NCBI GenBank assembly: GCA_016742215.1 | Contig: JACVCC010000003.1 | Span: forward strand, 186,001-250,000 | DNA: 64,000 nt | Source: Brevundimonas sp. | GTDB lineage: Bacteria; Pseudomonadota; Alphaproteobacteria; Caulobacterales; Caulobacteraceae | Reading direction: 5' to 3' | In this document: positions 34,277-42,007 of the stretch, in pieces | Numbering within the stretch: the first letter of the stretch is position 1 | Layout of the letters: the number at the start of each line of letters is the position of its first letter | Notes under the pieces: model-generated | The model's database searches: none | Told to the model about the DNA's origin: nothing | Seen by the model: only the letters and a program-made list of their open reading frames with translations | Translations under genes and position numbers: made by a program

Positions 34277-34975
34277 ATGGACGCGGTCGAACTGGGGGTC
34301 AACCTGTTCGTGATCCTGTTCGCCCTGCTGGATCCGATCGGCAATCTGCCGATCTTCGCAGCGGCGACGGCGGGAGCCTCTCTCAAACAACGCGTGGCGG
34401 TGTCATGGTGGGTCTGCCTGTTTGCGGCCGTCTTCATGGTGCTGATCTTCTTCACCGGCCTGTGGACCCTGCAGTTCTTCGGCATCTCCATGGCCGCCTT
34501 CCGCATTGCGGGCGGCATCCTTCTGCTGCTGCTCGGCCTCGAGATGGCGCGCGGGGACTTCATCTCAAGCTTCGTGGACAAGGACGCCGCCAGCGATCTG
34601 GCTGACGTGCGGGGCTACGCCAAGCGCCGCTTCCAGCGACTGGTCGTGCCGTTCGCCATCCCGCTGATGATCGGCCCGGGCGCGATCTCGGCCATCATCA
34701 TCCAGGCCGGCGAGGCCGCGAAGCTGGGGCCGACCGGCACCGCCGCCTCGATGGTCGCCATCGCCGCGGCCTGCGTGGTGACCTTCCTCTGCTTCGCCCT
34801 GACCGGCCCGATCAGCCGCCTGCTGGGCGAGGTCGGCCTGGCCATCGTCGTGCGGGTGCTGGGCCTGATCCTGTGCGCCCTGGCCATCCAGTTCATCCTG
34901 ATGGGGCTGGGTGAGGCCCTGCCGGGCATGATCAGCACCGGGGTCATCACGCCCTATCCGAGCGGCGGTCACTGA
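34277..34975 (+). CDS. MarC family integral membrane protein
   Basis: A 232-residue inner-membrane protein with six predicted helices. The start of the first helix, LFVILFALLDPIGNLPIF, and AFRIAGGILLLLLGLEM and VPFAIPLMIGPGAISAIII are typical of the MarC/UPF0056 family. Function unknown; the old link to multiple antibiotic resistance has not held up. ATG 34277 is chosen because it precedes the first membrane helix with GGGGCGAGG upstream; a longer open frame from 33884 overlaps pyrF on the other strand. Confidence 0.88.
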   Translation: MDAVELGVNLFVILFALLDPIGNLPIFAAATAGASLKQRVAVSWWVCLFAAVFMVLIFFTGLWTLQFFGISMAAFRIAGGILLLLLGLEMARGDFISSFVDKDAASDLADVRGYAKRRFQRLVVPFAIPLMIGPGAISAIIIQAGEAAKLGPTGTAASMVAIAAACVVTFLCFALTGPISRLLGEVGLAIVVRVLGLILCALAIQFILMGLGEALPGMISTGVITPYPSGGH

Positions 34976-35000
34976 CGACAGTAAAGGCGGGGAGGGGGCA

Positions 35001-35687
35001 ATGGACGGATCGCCGGGGCTCAGGCCCCACGGCACGCAGGACTGGCAGAGGCTCGACGCCTTCGTCGACGCCGCCTTCGCCTTCGCCGTCTCCCTGCTGA
35101 TCATCAGCGGCACCGAGCCGCTGGCCTCGTTCGAGGATTTGTCGAGGGCGCTGGCCCGAACGCCCGCCTTTGCCTTCGGGTTCGGCCTGATCGTTCTGTT
35201 CTGGCTGTCGCACCGGACGTGGTCGAAGCTCAGCCCGGCGCGCAATGGCTGGACCACGGCGCTCAGCCTGATGCTGGTCTTCACGATTCTGGTCTTTGTC
35301 TTCCCCCTGCGTCTGCTGACGGAGACGGCGACCCACTTCATCTCCGGCGGCGTCCTGCCCGGCGGCGGGCTGATGGATGACATCGCCGACCTGCGCTGGA
35401 CCTATGCGATCTATGGCGCCGGCTTCGCCCTGCTGTCGGGTCTGAACGTGCTGCTGTTCCGGCAGGCGGCGCAGGCGCTGGCCGCAGGCTCGCCGAACCG
35501 CAAGGCGGCGGTGCAGTGGTGTGTGACCTGGGCCCTGTCCGCCGGCGCGGGCCTGCTTTCAGCCGCGATCGCCCTGACACCTGTGCTGGCCGCCGCGCCG
35601 TGGCTGCCGGGCGTGACCTACAACCTCATCCCGCTGGGGCTGTTCCTGATCCTGCGACGGACGAAGGCGAAGCCGGCGGCTGCCTGA
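35001..35687 (+). CDS. TMEM175-like (DUF1211) membrane protein, possible potassium channel
   Basis: A 228-residue inner-membrane protein with six hydrophobic segments. The first helix contains RLDAFVDAAFAFAVSLLI, matching the R-x3-F-x-D signature of the DUF1211/TMEM175 family, some bacterial members of which are potassium-permeable channels. The usual Ser of FSD is Val here (FVD). It starts 25 bases after marC, so the two are probably co-transcribed. The stop abuts the phytase stop within TGATCA. Transport activity is inferred from the family only. Confidence 0.75.
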   Translation: MDGSPGLRPHGTQDWQRLDAFVDAAFAFAVSLLIISGTEPLASFEDLSRALARTPAFAFGFGLIVLFWLSHRTWSKLSPARNGWTTALSLMLVFTILVFVFPLRLLTETATHFISGGVLPGGGLMDDIADLRWTYAIYGAGFALLSGLNVLLFRQAAQALAAGSPNRKAAVQWCVTWALSAGAGLLSAAIALTPVLAAAPWLPGVTYNLIPLGLFLILRRTKAKPAAA

Positions 35688-36785
35688 TCAGAGGTTCAGG
35701 GCCGCGCGGATGTCGCGCCAGTCGATGTATTTAAAGTTCTGGGTGCCGACGTCGTTCACATCGTCCTGAATGACGATCACGCCTTCCGGGAAGGCCTCGC
35801 CGACCGGTCCGCCCAGCGCATCCAGTCCGTCTGTACCGGTGATGCCGTCGACGGCGCCGTCGGTGACCACGAACCGGCCTTTCAGCTCCGGCGCCGGACC
35901 GTCGATGCGCCAGACCGGGAAGGTCGAGTCGCCCTGGCTGGAGCCGATCAGATAGCGCGCATGGCCGTCGTGCAGGACGGTCAGCCCTTCCAGATCAGCC
36001 ACGATCACGCCCGGGGCGATCGGCTGGATCAGGGTGCGACGGTCGCCCGTGGCCGGATCGAGGTCGTAGCGCCACAGGCCCACGTTCTCCTCGCCGATGA
36101 ACAGCGATCCGCTGGCCTCGTCCGCCGCGCAGCCTTCCGAGATGCTGCCGATCTCCGCGCGTCGCACCTCGCGCGACACCTGCTGGCCGTCTGCGCCGAC
36201 GGTCAGGATGAACTGGCGAAGCTCGCCCTCGTGTCCCACAAGCACCGCATGCACCTCGGCGCCGCGGCGGGCGAAGCAGAAGCCGTAGGGCTCGACAACG
36301 TCCGTCGCGATCTGCCCCCACGGCCGCACAGCGTTGTCGTCCTGACCCGCCGGGTCGAAAAGATACAGGGAGATGCCGGTCTTGCCCGGCGTCCGGTCAC
36401 TGGCGCCCAGGACCACCTGGGGCCGCCCCGCGACGCTCAGCCCCTCGACCACGGCGACATTGTTCAGCAGTCCCTCGGGCAGGAACTGAAGGATCTTTCC
36501 GTCGAGCCCGTAGATGTAGAGCCCGGCCTTCTTGTCCGTGCCGGCGACAAAACCCGGTGTCATCACGCCGCCGATCCGCACCGGCGTGGCCGAGGCCCAG
36601 ATCGCCGGATCGTCGGCGGCGTCCTGGCCGGCCGTGCCGACCGACGGCGTCTCCAGTCGCGCCTGAACCGGCGCGCCCTGACCCACGACGCCCTCGCCCT
36701 CGCCCTGATAGTCGACCTCGTGGGTCGCGCAGGCGGACACGGTCAGGGCGGCGCCGAGCGCGAGCATCGTTAGGCGAAGCGACAT
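35688..36785 (-). CDS. Beta-propeller phytase, lipoprotein
   Basis: A 365-residue protein with a signal peptide and lipobox (LTVSACAT, lipidation at the Cys), so it is likely attached to the outer membrane. The mature part shows the beta-propeller phytase pattern: DDPAIWASATP, FVAGTDKKAGLYIYGLDGK, the acidic SEGCAADEASGSLFIGEENV and ADLEGLT, with the Asp/Glu clusters that bind calcium and phosphate. It would release phosphate from phytate outside the inner membrane. It faces a TonB-dependent receptor gene (divergent, 235 bases), suggesting a scavenging unit; a Pho-box-like repeat lies between them. Confidence 0.85.
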   Translation of the reverse strand: MSLRLTMLALGAALTVSACATHEVDYQGEGEGVVGQGAPVQARLETPSVGTAGQDAADDPAIWASATPVRIGGVMTPGFVAGTDKKAGLYIYGLDGKILQFLPEGLLNNVAVVEGLSVAGRPQVVLGASDRTPGKTGISLYLFDPAGQDDNAVRPWGQIATDVVEPYGFCFARRGAEVHAVLVGHEGELRQFILTVGADGQQVSREVRRAEIGSISEGCAADEASGSLFIGEENVGLWRYDLDPATGDRRTLIQPIAPGVIVADLEGLTVLHDGHARYLIGSSQGDSTFPVWRIDGPAPELKGRFVVTDGAVDGITGTDGLDALGGPVGEAFPEGVIVIQDDVNDVGTQNFKYIDWRDIRAALNL

Positions 36786-36897
36786 GGAGGTCTCCCGTTG
36801 GTCGACGCCCGTCGATCACGCGATCTCCCGCCGGTCAATCACGGCTGAATGACGTCTCGATCACGGAAATGCGCCAATCCATCCCGGTCAGGACGAA

Positions 36898-36919
36898 CCG
36901 TCATGTCTCCGTCTGCGAA
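36898..36919. promoter_or_regulatory. Pho-box-like direct repeat
   Basis: CCGTCATGTCT (36898-36908) is followed at an exact 11-base period by CCGTCTGCGAA (36909-36919). PhoB binds 11-base direct repeats whose half-sites resemble CTGTCAT; here the first half differs by one base, the second is weaker. It lies between the divergent phytase and TonB receptor genes, both plausible phosphate-starvation genes. Confidence 0.35.
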
Positions 36920-37020
36920 ACGCCAAGCCGGCGTCGTCAAAGGTTCGCGAGCGCGTCGCCGGACGGGCCTAGCTGAGCCGCGGAGAGCCGGCGGCCGGGG
37001 GGTCGACCGGACGCAGCGGG

Positions 37021-39306
37021 ATGCACCACATGAAACTCGGACTTTTGCTCGGCGCCTCGATCGTGCCGCTGACCCTTGCCGTCGCCCTGCCGGCGGTCGC
37101 CCAGGACGCCCCCGCCACGGCGCTGGAAGAGGTGATCGTCACCGGCCAGCCGGCGATGCGCAACCGGACCGAGGATGTCGTGCCGACGCTGTCCTATGAT
37201 CTGGAGTATTTCCAGCGCTTCGAACCGCTGACGGTCGGCGATGCGCTGAAGCGCGTCCCCTCGGTGACCTTCCTCTCGGACGTGCTTGAATCGGACGGCG
37301 CCCGCCTGCGTGGACTGGATCCGGCCTACACCAAGATCCTGATCGACGGCGAAGAGGTTCCGGGCGCCAATCTGGATCGCTCCTTCTTCGTCGACCGCAT
37401 TCCCGCCGAGCTGATCGAGCGGGTCGAGGTGGTGCGTTCGTCCTCGGCGAACCGCTCGGGCGACGCGGTCGCCGGGACGATCAATATCGTGCTTCGCGAT
37501 GCAGCGGCGCTGGACGGCGGCTATCTGCGCCTCGGCGGTCTGGCCTGGTCGGACAACGAGTATGGCCGCTACGGCGGGACCTACGGAGCCGTCTGGGGTG
37601 GTGAGGCGCTCGGCGGCCGTCTGCTGGTCGGCGCCAACGTTCAGGATCGCCGCAACCCGAAGAACAAGTACAGCATCCGCTACGACGAGCCGGGCGGCAC
37701 GGTCCAGAACACCGAGGTCCAGACCGATGTGCGCGACGGCACGGACTACGCCTTCAACGCCGCCTATGAGGCCGAGATCGGCGGCGGCGAGTTCGAGATC
37801 GCGGGCGTCTTCGTCCGCACCGACCGTTATCAGGACGAGGATTCGATCGAGTACCGCGACGGCATCGAGAACGACGCCAACCTCGACCTGACCAACGACA
37901 ACGATCTGGATATCCGCACGGACAACTTGTCGATCCGGTCCCGCTACTCGCGCGAGATGCTGGGCGGCGAAAGCACGATCAAGCTGGCCTATGCCAATAT
38001 CGACGATCAGCAGTACGAGTTCGAGGGCGAGTCCGAGTACCTGCGCGACGCGATCGCCTATCCGGACGAGGATCGCTACACGCTCGACTCGACCACGACC
38101 GATATCAACGACGAGGAGTGGAAGGCCGCGCTGGAGCACCGCCTCGATCTGTCGAACGGGCTCGAGCTCGAGTTCGGCCTCCAGGGCAACTGGAAGACCC
38201 GCGAGAGCCTGATCGCCGAGACCCCGCGGATCCGATTCAATGTTCCCAACGCGCCGGCCGCCCGTCCTGCCGTTCCGGCCTTTGGCCCGGCAACCCCGGT
38301 GGTGGGTGGAGATGCGACCATTGAGGAGAACCGCCTCGATCCCTACGTCATGCTCTCGGGCGAGAACGGCGCGTTCCGCTGGGAAGCCGGCCTGCGCTAT
38401 GAAACCACCGAGACCACGGTCACTGACGTCGACCACTCGGGCGCCACGCCGGTGACGACCGTCCACGAGACCGACGAGGCCGAACTGCTGCCGTCCTTCA
38501 GCCTGCGCTGGGCGCTGAGCGACGACGATCGCATCACCTTCTCGGCCGCCCGCACGGTGCGCCGTCCGAGCTTCAACTTCCTTTCGCCAGCCCTGCTGAC
38601 GGAAGAGGTCGGCGACAGCGATTTTGTCGGCAACCCGGACCTGCGCGCCGAGATCGCCACCGGCTTCGACCTCGGCTTCGAGCGTCGTCTCGGCCGCCGC
38701 GGCGTCGCTGGCATCAACCTGTTCTACCGGGACATCCAGGACCTGATCGAACACACCAACACCGGAGCCGAAGGTGACGGTGGACCGGGCACCTTCATCT
38801 ACACCGTCGACAACGTCGGCGACGGCAAGGTCTATGGTCTGGAGTTCGACCTTTCGACGCCGCTCGACTTCATCGGCATGGAATCGACCGGGGTCTTCCT
38901 CAACTACTCTTGGCTGGACAGCGAGATCACCGACTTCATGGGCGATCGTCGGTTCAACAGCCAGTCGGACTATGTCCTGAACGCCGGCTTCACCCAGGAC
39001 CTGCCGACCTGGGGCGCCGCGTTCGGCGCGACCTACCGCAAGCAGGGCGACGCCCTCAGCCGCGTCCTGGCCGAAGAAGTGGTCACCACCTACGGCGGCG
39101 ACCTGGAGGTGTTCGTCGAGAAGCGCTTCGGCGAGAACGTCATCGTTCGTCTGACCGGGTCGAACCTGCTGGACTCGTCCAAGGACGAGATCTTCGACAA
39201 GTTCGCCAGCGAGCAGGATCAGATCGCCCGGGATTACGACGAGTATGAGGTCGAGACCGAGAACGCCGGACCATTCTACCAGCTGGTGATGCGCGTCGCG
39301 TTCTGA
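37021..39306 (+). CDS. TonB-dependent outer-membrane receptor
   Basis: A 761-residue receptor. A signal peptide (cleavage after AVAQ, about residue 27) is followed by a TonB box-like ALEEVIVTG, a plug domain (about 45-170, with VGDALKRVPSV, RLRGLDPAYTKILIDG and ELIERVEVVRSSSA) and a long beta barrel ending in the C-terminal VMRVAF with terminal Phe. It imports a large or scarce solute using TonB-ExbB-ExbD energy. The divergent phytase suggests a phosphorus-containing ligand such as phytate or its products, which is inference. ATG 37021 or ATG 37030 (MKLGLL) could be the start. Confidence 0.92.
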   Translation: MHHMKLGLLLGASIVPLTLAVALPAVAQDAPATALEEVIVTGQPAMRNRTEDVVPTLSYDLEYFQRFEPLTVGDALKRVPSVTFLSDVLESDGARLRGLDPAYTKILIDGEEVPGANLDRSFFVDRIPAELIERVEVVRSSSANRSGDAVAGTINIVLRDAAALDGGYLRLGGLAWSDNEYGRYGGTYGAVWGGEALGGRLLVGANVQDRRNPKNKYSIRYDEPGGTVQNTEVQTDVRDGTDYAFNAAYEAEIGGGEFEIAGVFVRTDRYQDEDSIEYRDGIENDANLDLTNDNDLDIRTDNLSIRSRYSREMLGGESTIKLAYANIDDQQYEFEGESEYLRDAIAYPDEDRYTLDSTTTDINDEEWKAALEHRLDLSNGLELEFGLQGNWKTRESLIAETPRIRFNVPNAPAARPAVPAFGPATPVVGGDATIEENRLDPYVMLSGENGAFRWEAGLRYETTETTVTDVDHSGATPVTTVHETDEAELLPSFSLRWALSDDDRITFSAARTVRRPSFNFLSPALLTEEVGDSDFVGNPDLRAEIATGFDLGFERRLGRRGVAGINLFYRDIQDLIEHTNTGAEGDGGPGTFIYTVDNVGDGKVYGLEFDLSTPLDFIGMESTGVFLNYSWLDSEITDFMGDRRFNSQSDYVLNAGFTQDLPTWGAAFGATYRKQGDALSRVLAEEVVTTYGGDLEVFVEKRFGENVIVRLTGSNLLDSSKDEIFDKFASEQDQIARDYDEYEVETENAGPFYQLVMRVAF

Positions 39307-39327
39307 TCCTTCCGGAGAGCGCTGAAT

Positions 39328-39357
39328 GGGGGCCGGGCGGCGACGTCCGGCCCTTTT
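39328..39357 (+). terminator. Intrinsic terminator after the TonB receptor gene
   Basis: GGGCCGG (39330-39336) pairs with CCGGCCC (39347-39353) around a ten-base loop, followed directly by TTTT. It lies 21 bases after the receptor stop. Confidence 0.75.
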
Positions 39358-39513
39358 CCGTCGCCGAACGCGAAAAGGTTAACGGTCAAGCTGGACCGTT
39401 TTCGGAAGTCTGTTTAGGTCGCCTTGGGGGCGAGCGCGGACCGTTGCGGTTCGCCGTTTGCAAGGCATCTCCCGAAGGGGCGCAACGGCGCCAGAACGGG
39501 ACAGTCAGGTCGA

Positions 39514-41322
39514 ATGTTTCTCGAAGGCCAGATCAACTGGATGTGGGTGCTGGGCGCGCTTGCGGCGGCGGGCTGGGCGGTGGGACTCGTCGCGCTCTGG
39601 TTCGCTGTCCGCAACCGGGGCCACCATGTCAGCGCGAGCGATCAACTCGATCTGGTCCAGCGCGTGGCGGAAGACTCGCAGAAGCGGCTGTTCGAGACGC
39701 TGAACGCCATTCCGATCGCCCTGGTCGAGACGGACAAGCAGGGCAAATTCGTCTTCGCCAACCGCGCCGCGCACCAACTGCTGGGCCGTCGCGACGCCGA
39801 GCTGATCGGCCTGCGTTTCCATTCGGCCACCTGGGGCATCACCTTCCCTGACGGCCGCCCGGTGCCGCCCGACCTGCTGCCCAGCGCCCGCGCCCTGCGC
39901 GGCCAGACGGTGAAGGGCTTCCAGCATCTGCTGGCTAATCCCGCCACGCGCCGGAAGATGACCGTCGCGGTCACCGCCATGCCGATCGAGAACGAGCTGG
40001 GCCAGATCACCGGCTCGACCGCCGCCATCGTCGAGGTCGAGGGTCTGCAAACGCCCGAGATCGTCATGCCGGACCTGCCGATCGCCGCCGAGGCTGCGCC
40101 GACCAACGTCGTCGACGACATTACCCGCCGGGTCTTTGACGCCGCCTCCAGCGCCCTGGTCGTGGTCCGGGCAGACGGCAGCGTACGTGAAGCCAACCGC
40201 ACCGCCCTGATGGTGCTCGGCCGCGACGCCGCCGAGGGCGATTTCGCAGACCTGTTCCTCGCGGAGGACGAACGGGTCGAAGGCCGTCAGGCCCTGCGCG
40301 CCGCCATGGCCGCGCCCGCCGGTGAGGCGGAATCCTTCGTGTCCCGAAACGGGGCGCCCGAAGGCATTCGCTGGAACATGCTGCCGCTCACCGACGCAGA
40401 GGGCGCGGTCGATGCCGTCCTGCTGGCCGGCGAACGGGCCGAAGCTGCAGATGCGGACGTCGCGCGGGACGAGGCCGCGTCCGAAGTCGCCGAACCGGTC
40501 GTGATCGCCGATGAGACGTTGAAGCTCGAAGCCGAGACCGCCCGTCGCGAGGCCGAGGCGGCGCTGGCCGAAGCCGCATCCGCCCGCGCCGAGGCCGACG
40601 CCGCCCGGGCCGCCGCGCTGAAGGCGACCGAGGACGCGGAGACGGAACTGCGCGGCGGGCGTCGCATGGAAAGTGTCGGCCGCCTGACCGGTGGCCTGGC
40701 CCACGACTTCAACGCCCTGCTGGGGGTGATGACCGGCGCGCTCGACATGATGCTGCGTCAGGCCGATGACCCCGCCCGGGTCCGCCGCCTGGGCGAGGCG
40801 GCGCTGTCGGCCGGTCGCCGCGGCGAGGACCTGACCCGCCGCCTGACCGCCTTCTCGCAGGGCGATGACGAGCCGGCCCTGCAGGTGCTCGACGCCGGCG
40901 TCCTGCTGCGCGGCATGGAGACCCGACTGCGGGCGCTCGCCGGTCCGGGCGTCGACCTGATGATCGAGGGGCCGCTGGAGCCGTCGCCGGTTCGTCTGGA
41001 CCCGGTCGCCTTCGAGGGCGCCGTGAAGGCGCTGACCCAGAACGCCGTGGACGCGGTGGGGCAGGGCGGTTCGGTTGCCGTGCGGCTGGAAAGGCTGATG
41101 GAGGGCGGGCTTCGCCTGAGTGTCCGCGACTCCGGTCCCGGCATGGATCGCGAACTGGCCGCCCGCGCCATCGAGCCCTTCTTCACCACCCGTGACGGGG
41201 CCGCGGGTCTGGGCCTGTCGCAGGCCTACGCCTTCGCGCGGCAGTCGGGCGGCGTCCTGTCCATCGACAGCGCGCCGGGCGAGGGGGCCGAAATCTCCGT
41301 CACCCTGCCACAAGCCGCCTGA
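39514..41322 (+). CDS. PAS-domain sensor histidine kinase, membrane-bound
   Basis: A 602-residue kinase. One membrane helix (about residues 10-30) anchors it; a PAS domain follows (about 55-170, FETLNAIPIALVETDKQGK) and a second, more divergent PAS-like region (about 205-305, SSALVVVRADGSVREANR). Residues about 330-385 are an Ala/Glu/Arg-rich coiled coil. The dimerisation helix holds the phospho-acceptor H397 in GGLAHDFNALL, and the ATPase domain has N-box QNAVDAV, G1 RDSGPGMD and G2 GLGLSQAYAFARQSGG. No receiver domain or neighbouring response regulator is present, so it is an orphan kinase. ATG 39514 follows a weak AGGTCG. Confidence 0.9.
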   Translation: MFLEGQINWMWVLGALAAAGWAVGLVALWFAVRNRGHHVSASDQLDLVQRVAEDSQKRLFETLNAIPIALVETDKQGKFVFANRAAHQLLGRRDAELIGLRFHSATWGITFPDGRPVPPDLLPSARALRGQTVKGFQHLLANPATRRKMTVAVTAMPIENELGQITGSTAAIVEVEGLQTPEIVMPDLPIAAEAAPTNVVDDITRRVFDAASSALVVVRADGSVREANRTALMVLGRDAAEGDFADLFLAEDERVEGRQALRAAMAAPAGEAESFVSRNGAPEGIRWNMLPLTDAEGAVDAVLLAGERAEAADADVARDEAASEVAEPVVIADETLKLEAETARREAEAALAEAASARAEADAARAAALKATEDAETELRGGRRMESVGRLTGGLAHDFNALLGVMTGALDMMLRQADDPARVRRLGEAALSAGRRGEDLTRRLTAFSQGDDEPALQVLDAGVLLRGMETRLRALAGPGVDLMIEGPLEPSPVRLDPVAFEGAVKALTQNAVDAVGQGGSVAVRLERLMEGGLRLSVRDSGPGMDRELAARAIEPFFTTRDGAAGLGLSQAYAFARQSGGVLSIDSAPGEGAEISVTLPQAA

Positions 41323-41350
41323 GGCGAGTCGGCTGGCGGCGTTCGGTGAT

Positions 41351-41380
41351 CCGGGTATAAACGTTAACGACGTTTCCCGG
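41351..41380 (+). promoter_or_regulatory. Hairpin abutting the Shine-Dalgarno of the gene at 41391
   Basis: AAACGT (41359-41364) and ACGTTT (41370-41375) form a perfect six-base stem with loop TAACG, extended by CCGGG (41351-41355) pairing with CCCGG (41376-41380) after a three-base bulge. The right end overlaps GGGAGG (41379-41384), the ribosome binding site. It could be a translational control hairpin or, as DNA, an operator. Confidence 0.45.
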
Positions 41381-41390
41381 GAGGACGGCC

Positions 41391-41885
41391 ATGAAGGCCC
41401 TGCGTTTCATCATCGTTCTGGTCGTGCTCGGCTATGCCGGCTGGCTGGCCTGGCCCTTCATCCAGCCGCTGATTTCCGGCGGTCCCGGCGTGGCCGAGAT
41501 CGCGGCCGAGGCCAATGCCGAGGCGGGCGGCGACCTGTTCGGCGTCATTCCGGCCTGGGCCTTCTGGGCCGGCGCCGTCGCCCTGTACCTCATCGCGGCC
41601 CTGATGCTGGGTTCGGGCAATCCCAAGGCGGCCATCGCCTACTTCCTCGGCTTCCTCGCCGATGCAGCCCTGCGGCTGGCGCTGGACCGGAACGCCGGAC
41701 CGGGCGACATCGGAGCTCGCTCGGCCGGACCGACGACCATGGCGGCGCCGGAGTCCATCACCTCCAGCCTGCCGGTCGACCCGCTGTGGCTGGTGCTCGG
41801 CGCCCTGGTGGTGCTCGGCATTCTGGTGGTCATCGCCAGCCGCCGCATCCGGCGCAATCGTGTCGCGGGCCAGTTCGCCTACTAA
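41391..41885 (+). CDS. Membrane protein of unknown function
   Basis: A 164-residue protein with three hydrophobic segments: near the N-terminus (about residues 5-30), in the middle (55-75) and near the C-terminus (131-152), the last followed by a basic SRRIRRNR tail. No recognised motif. GGGAGG is eleven bases before the ATG, inside or beside a hairpin. It follows the sensor kinase by 68 bases and precedes lpdA by 122 bases. Confidence 0.7.
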   Translation: MKALRFIIVLVVLGYAGWLAWPFIQPLISGGPGVAEIAAEANAEAGGDLFGVIPAWAFWAGAVALYLIAALMLGSGNPKAAIAYFLGFLADAALRLALDRNAGPGDIGARSAGPTTMAAPESITSSLPVDPLWLVLGALVVLGILVVIASRRIRRNRVAGQFAY

Positions 41886-42007
41886 GGTCGGCCACGGTCT
41901 CCGGTTTCGCCCGGCGCCGTTCGTGACTAGATGTGGTTGACCCGGACGGGCGGGCCGCTAGGTTCCGCCCGCCTCCCCGCGCCCACGTTTCAGACACGAG
42001 AGATCCC

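Noticed and set aside
39379-39382. TTAAC upstream of the sensor kinase gene as a CtrA half-site
   Set aside because: Only one half-site is present and no second TTAA lies at the required spacing.
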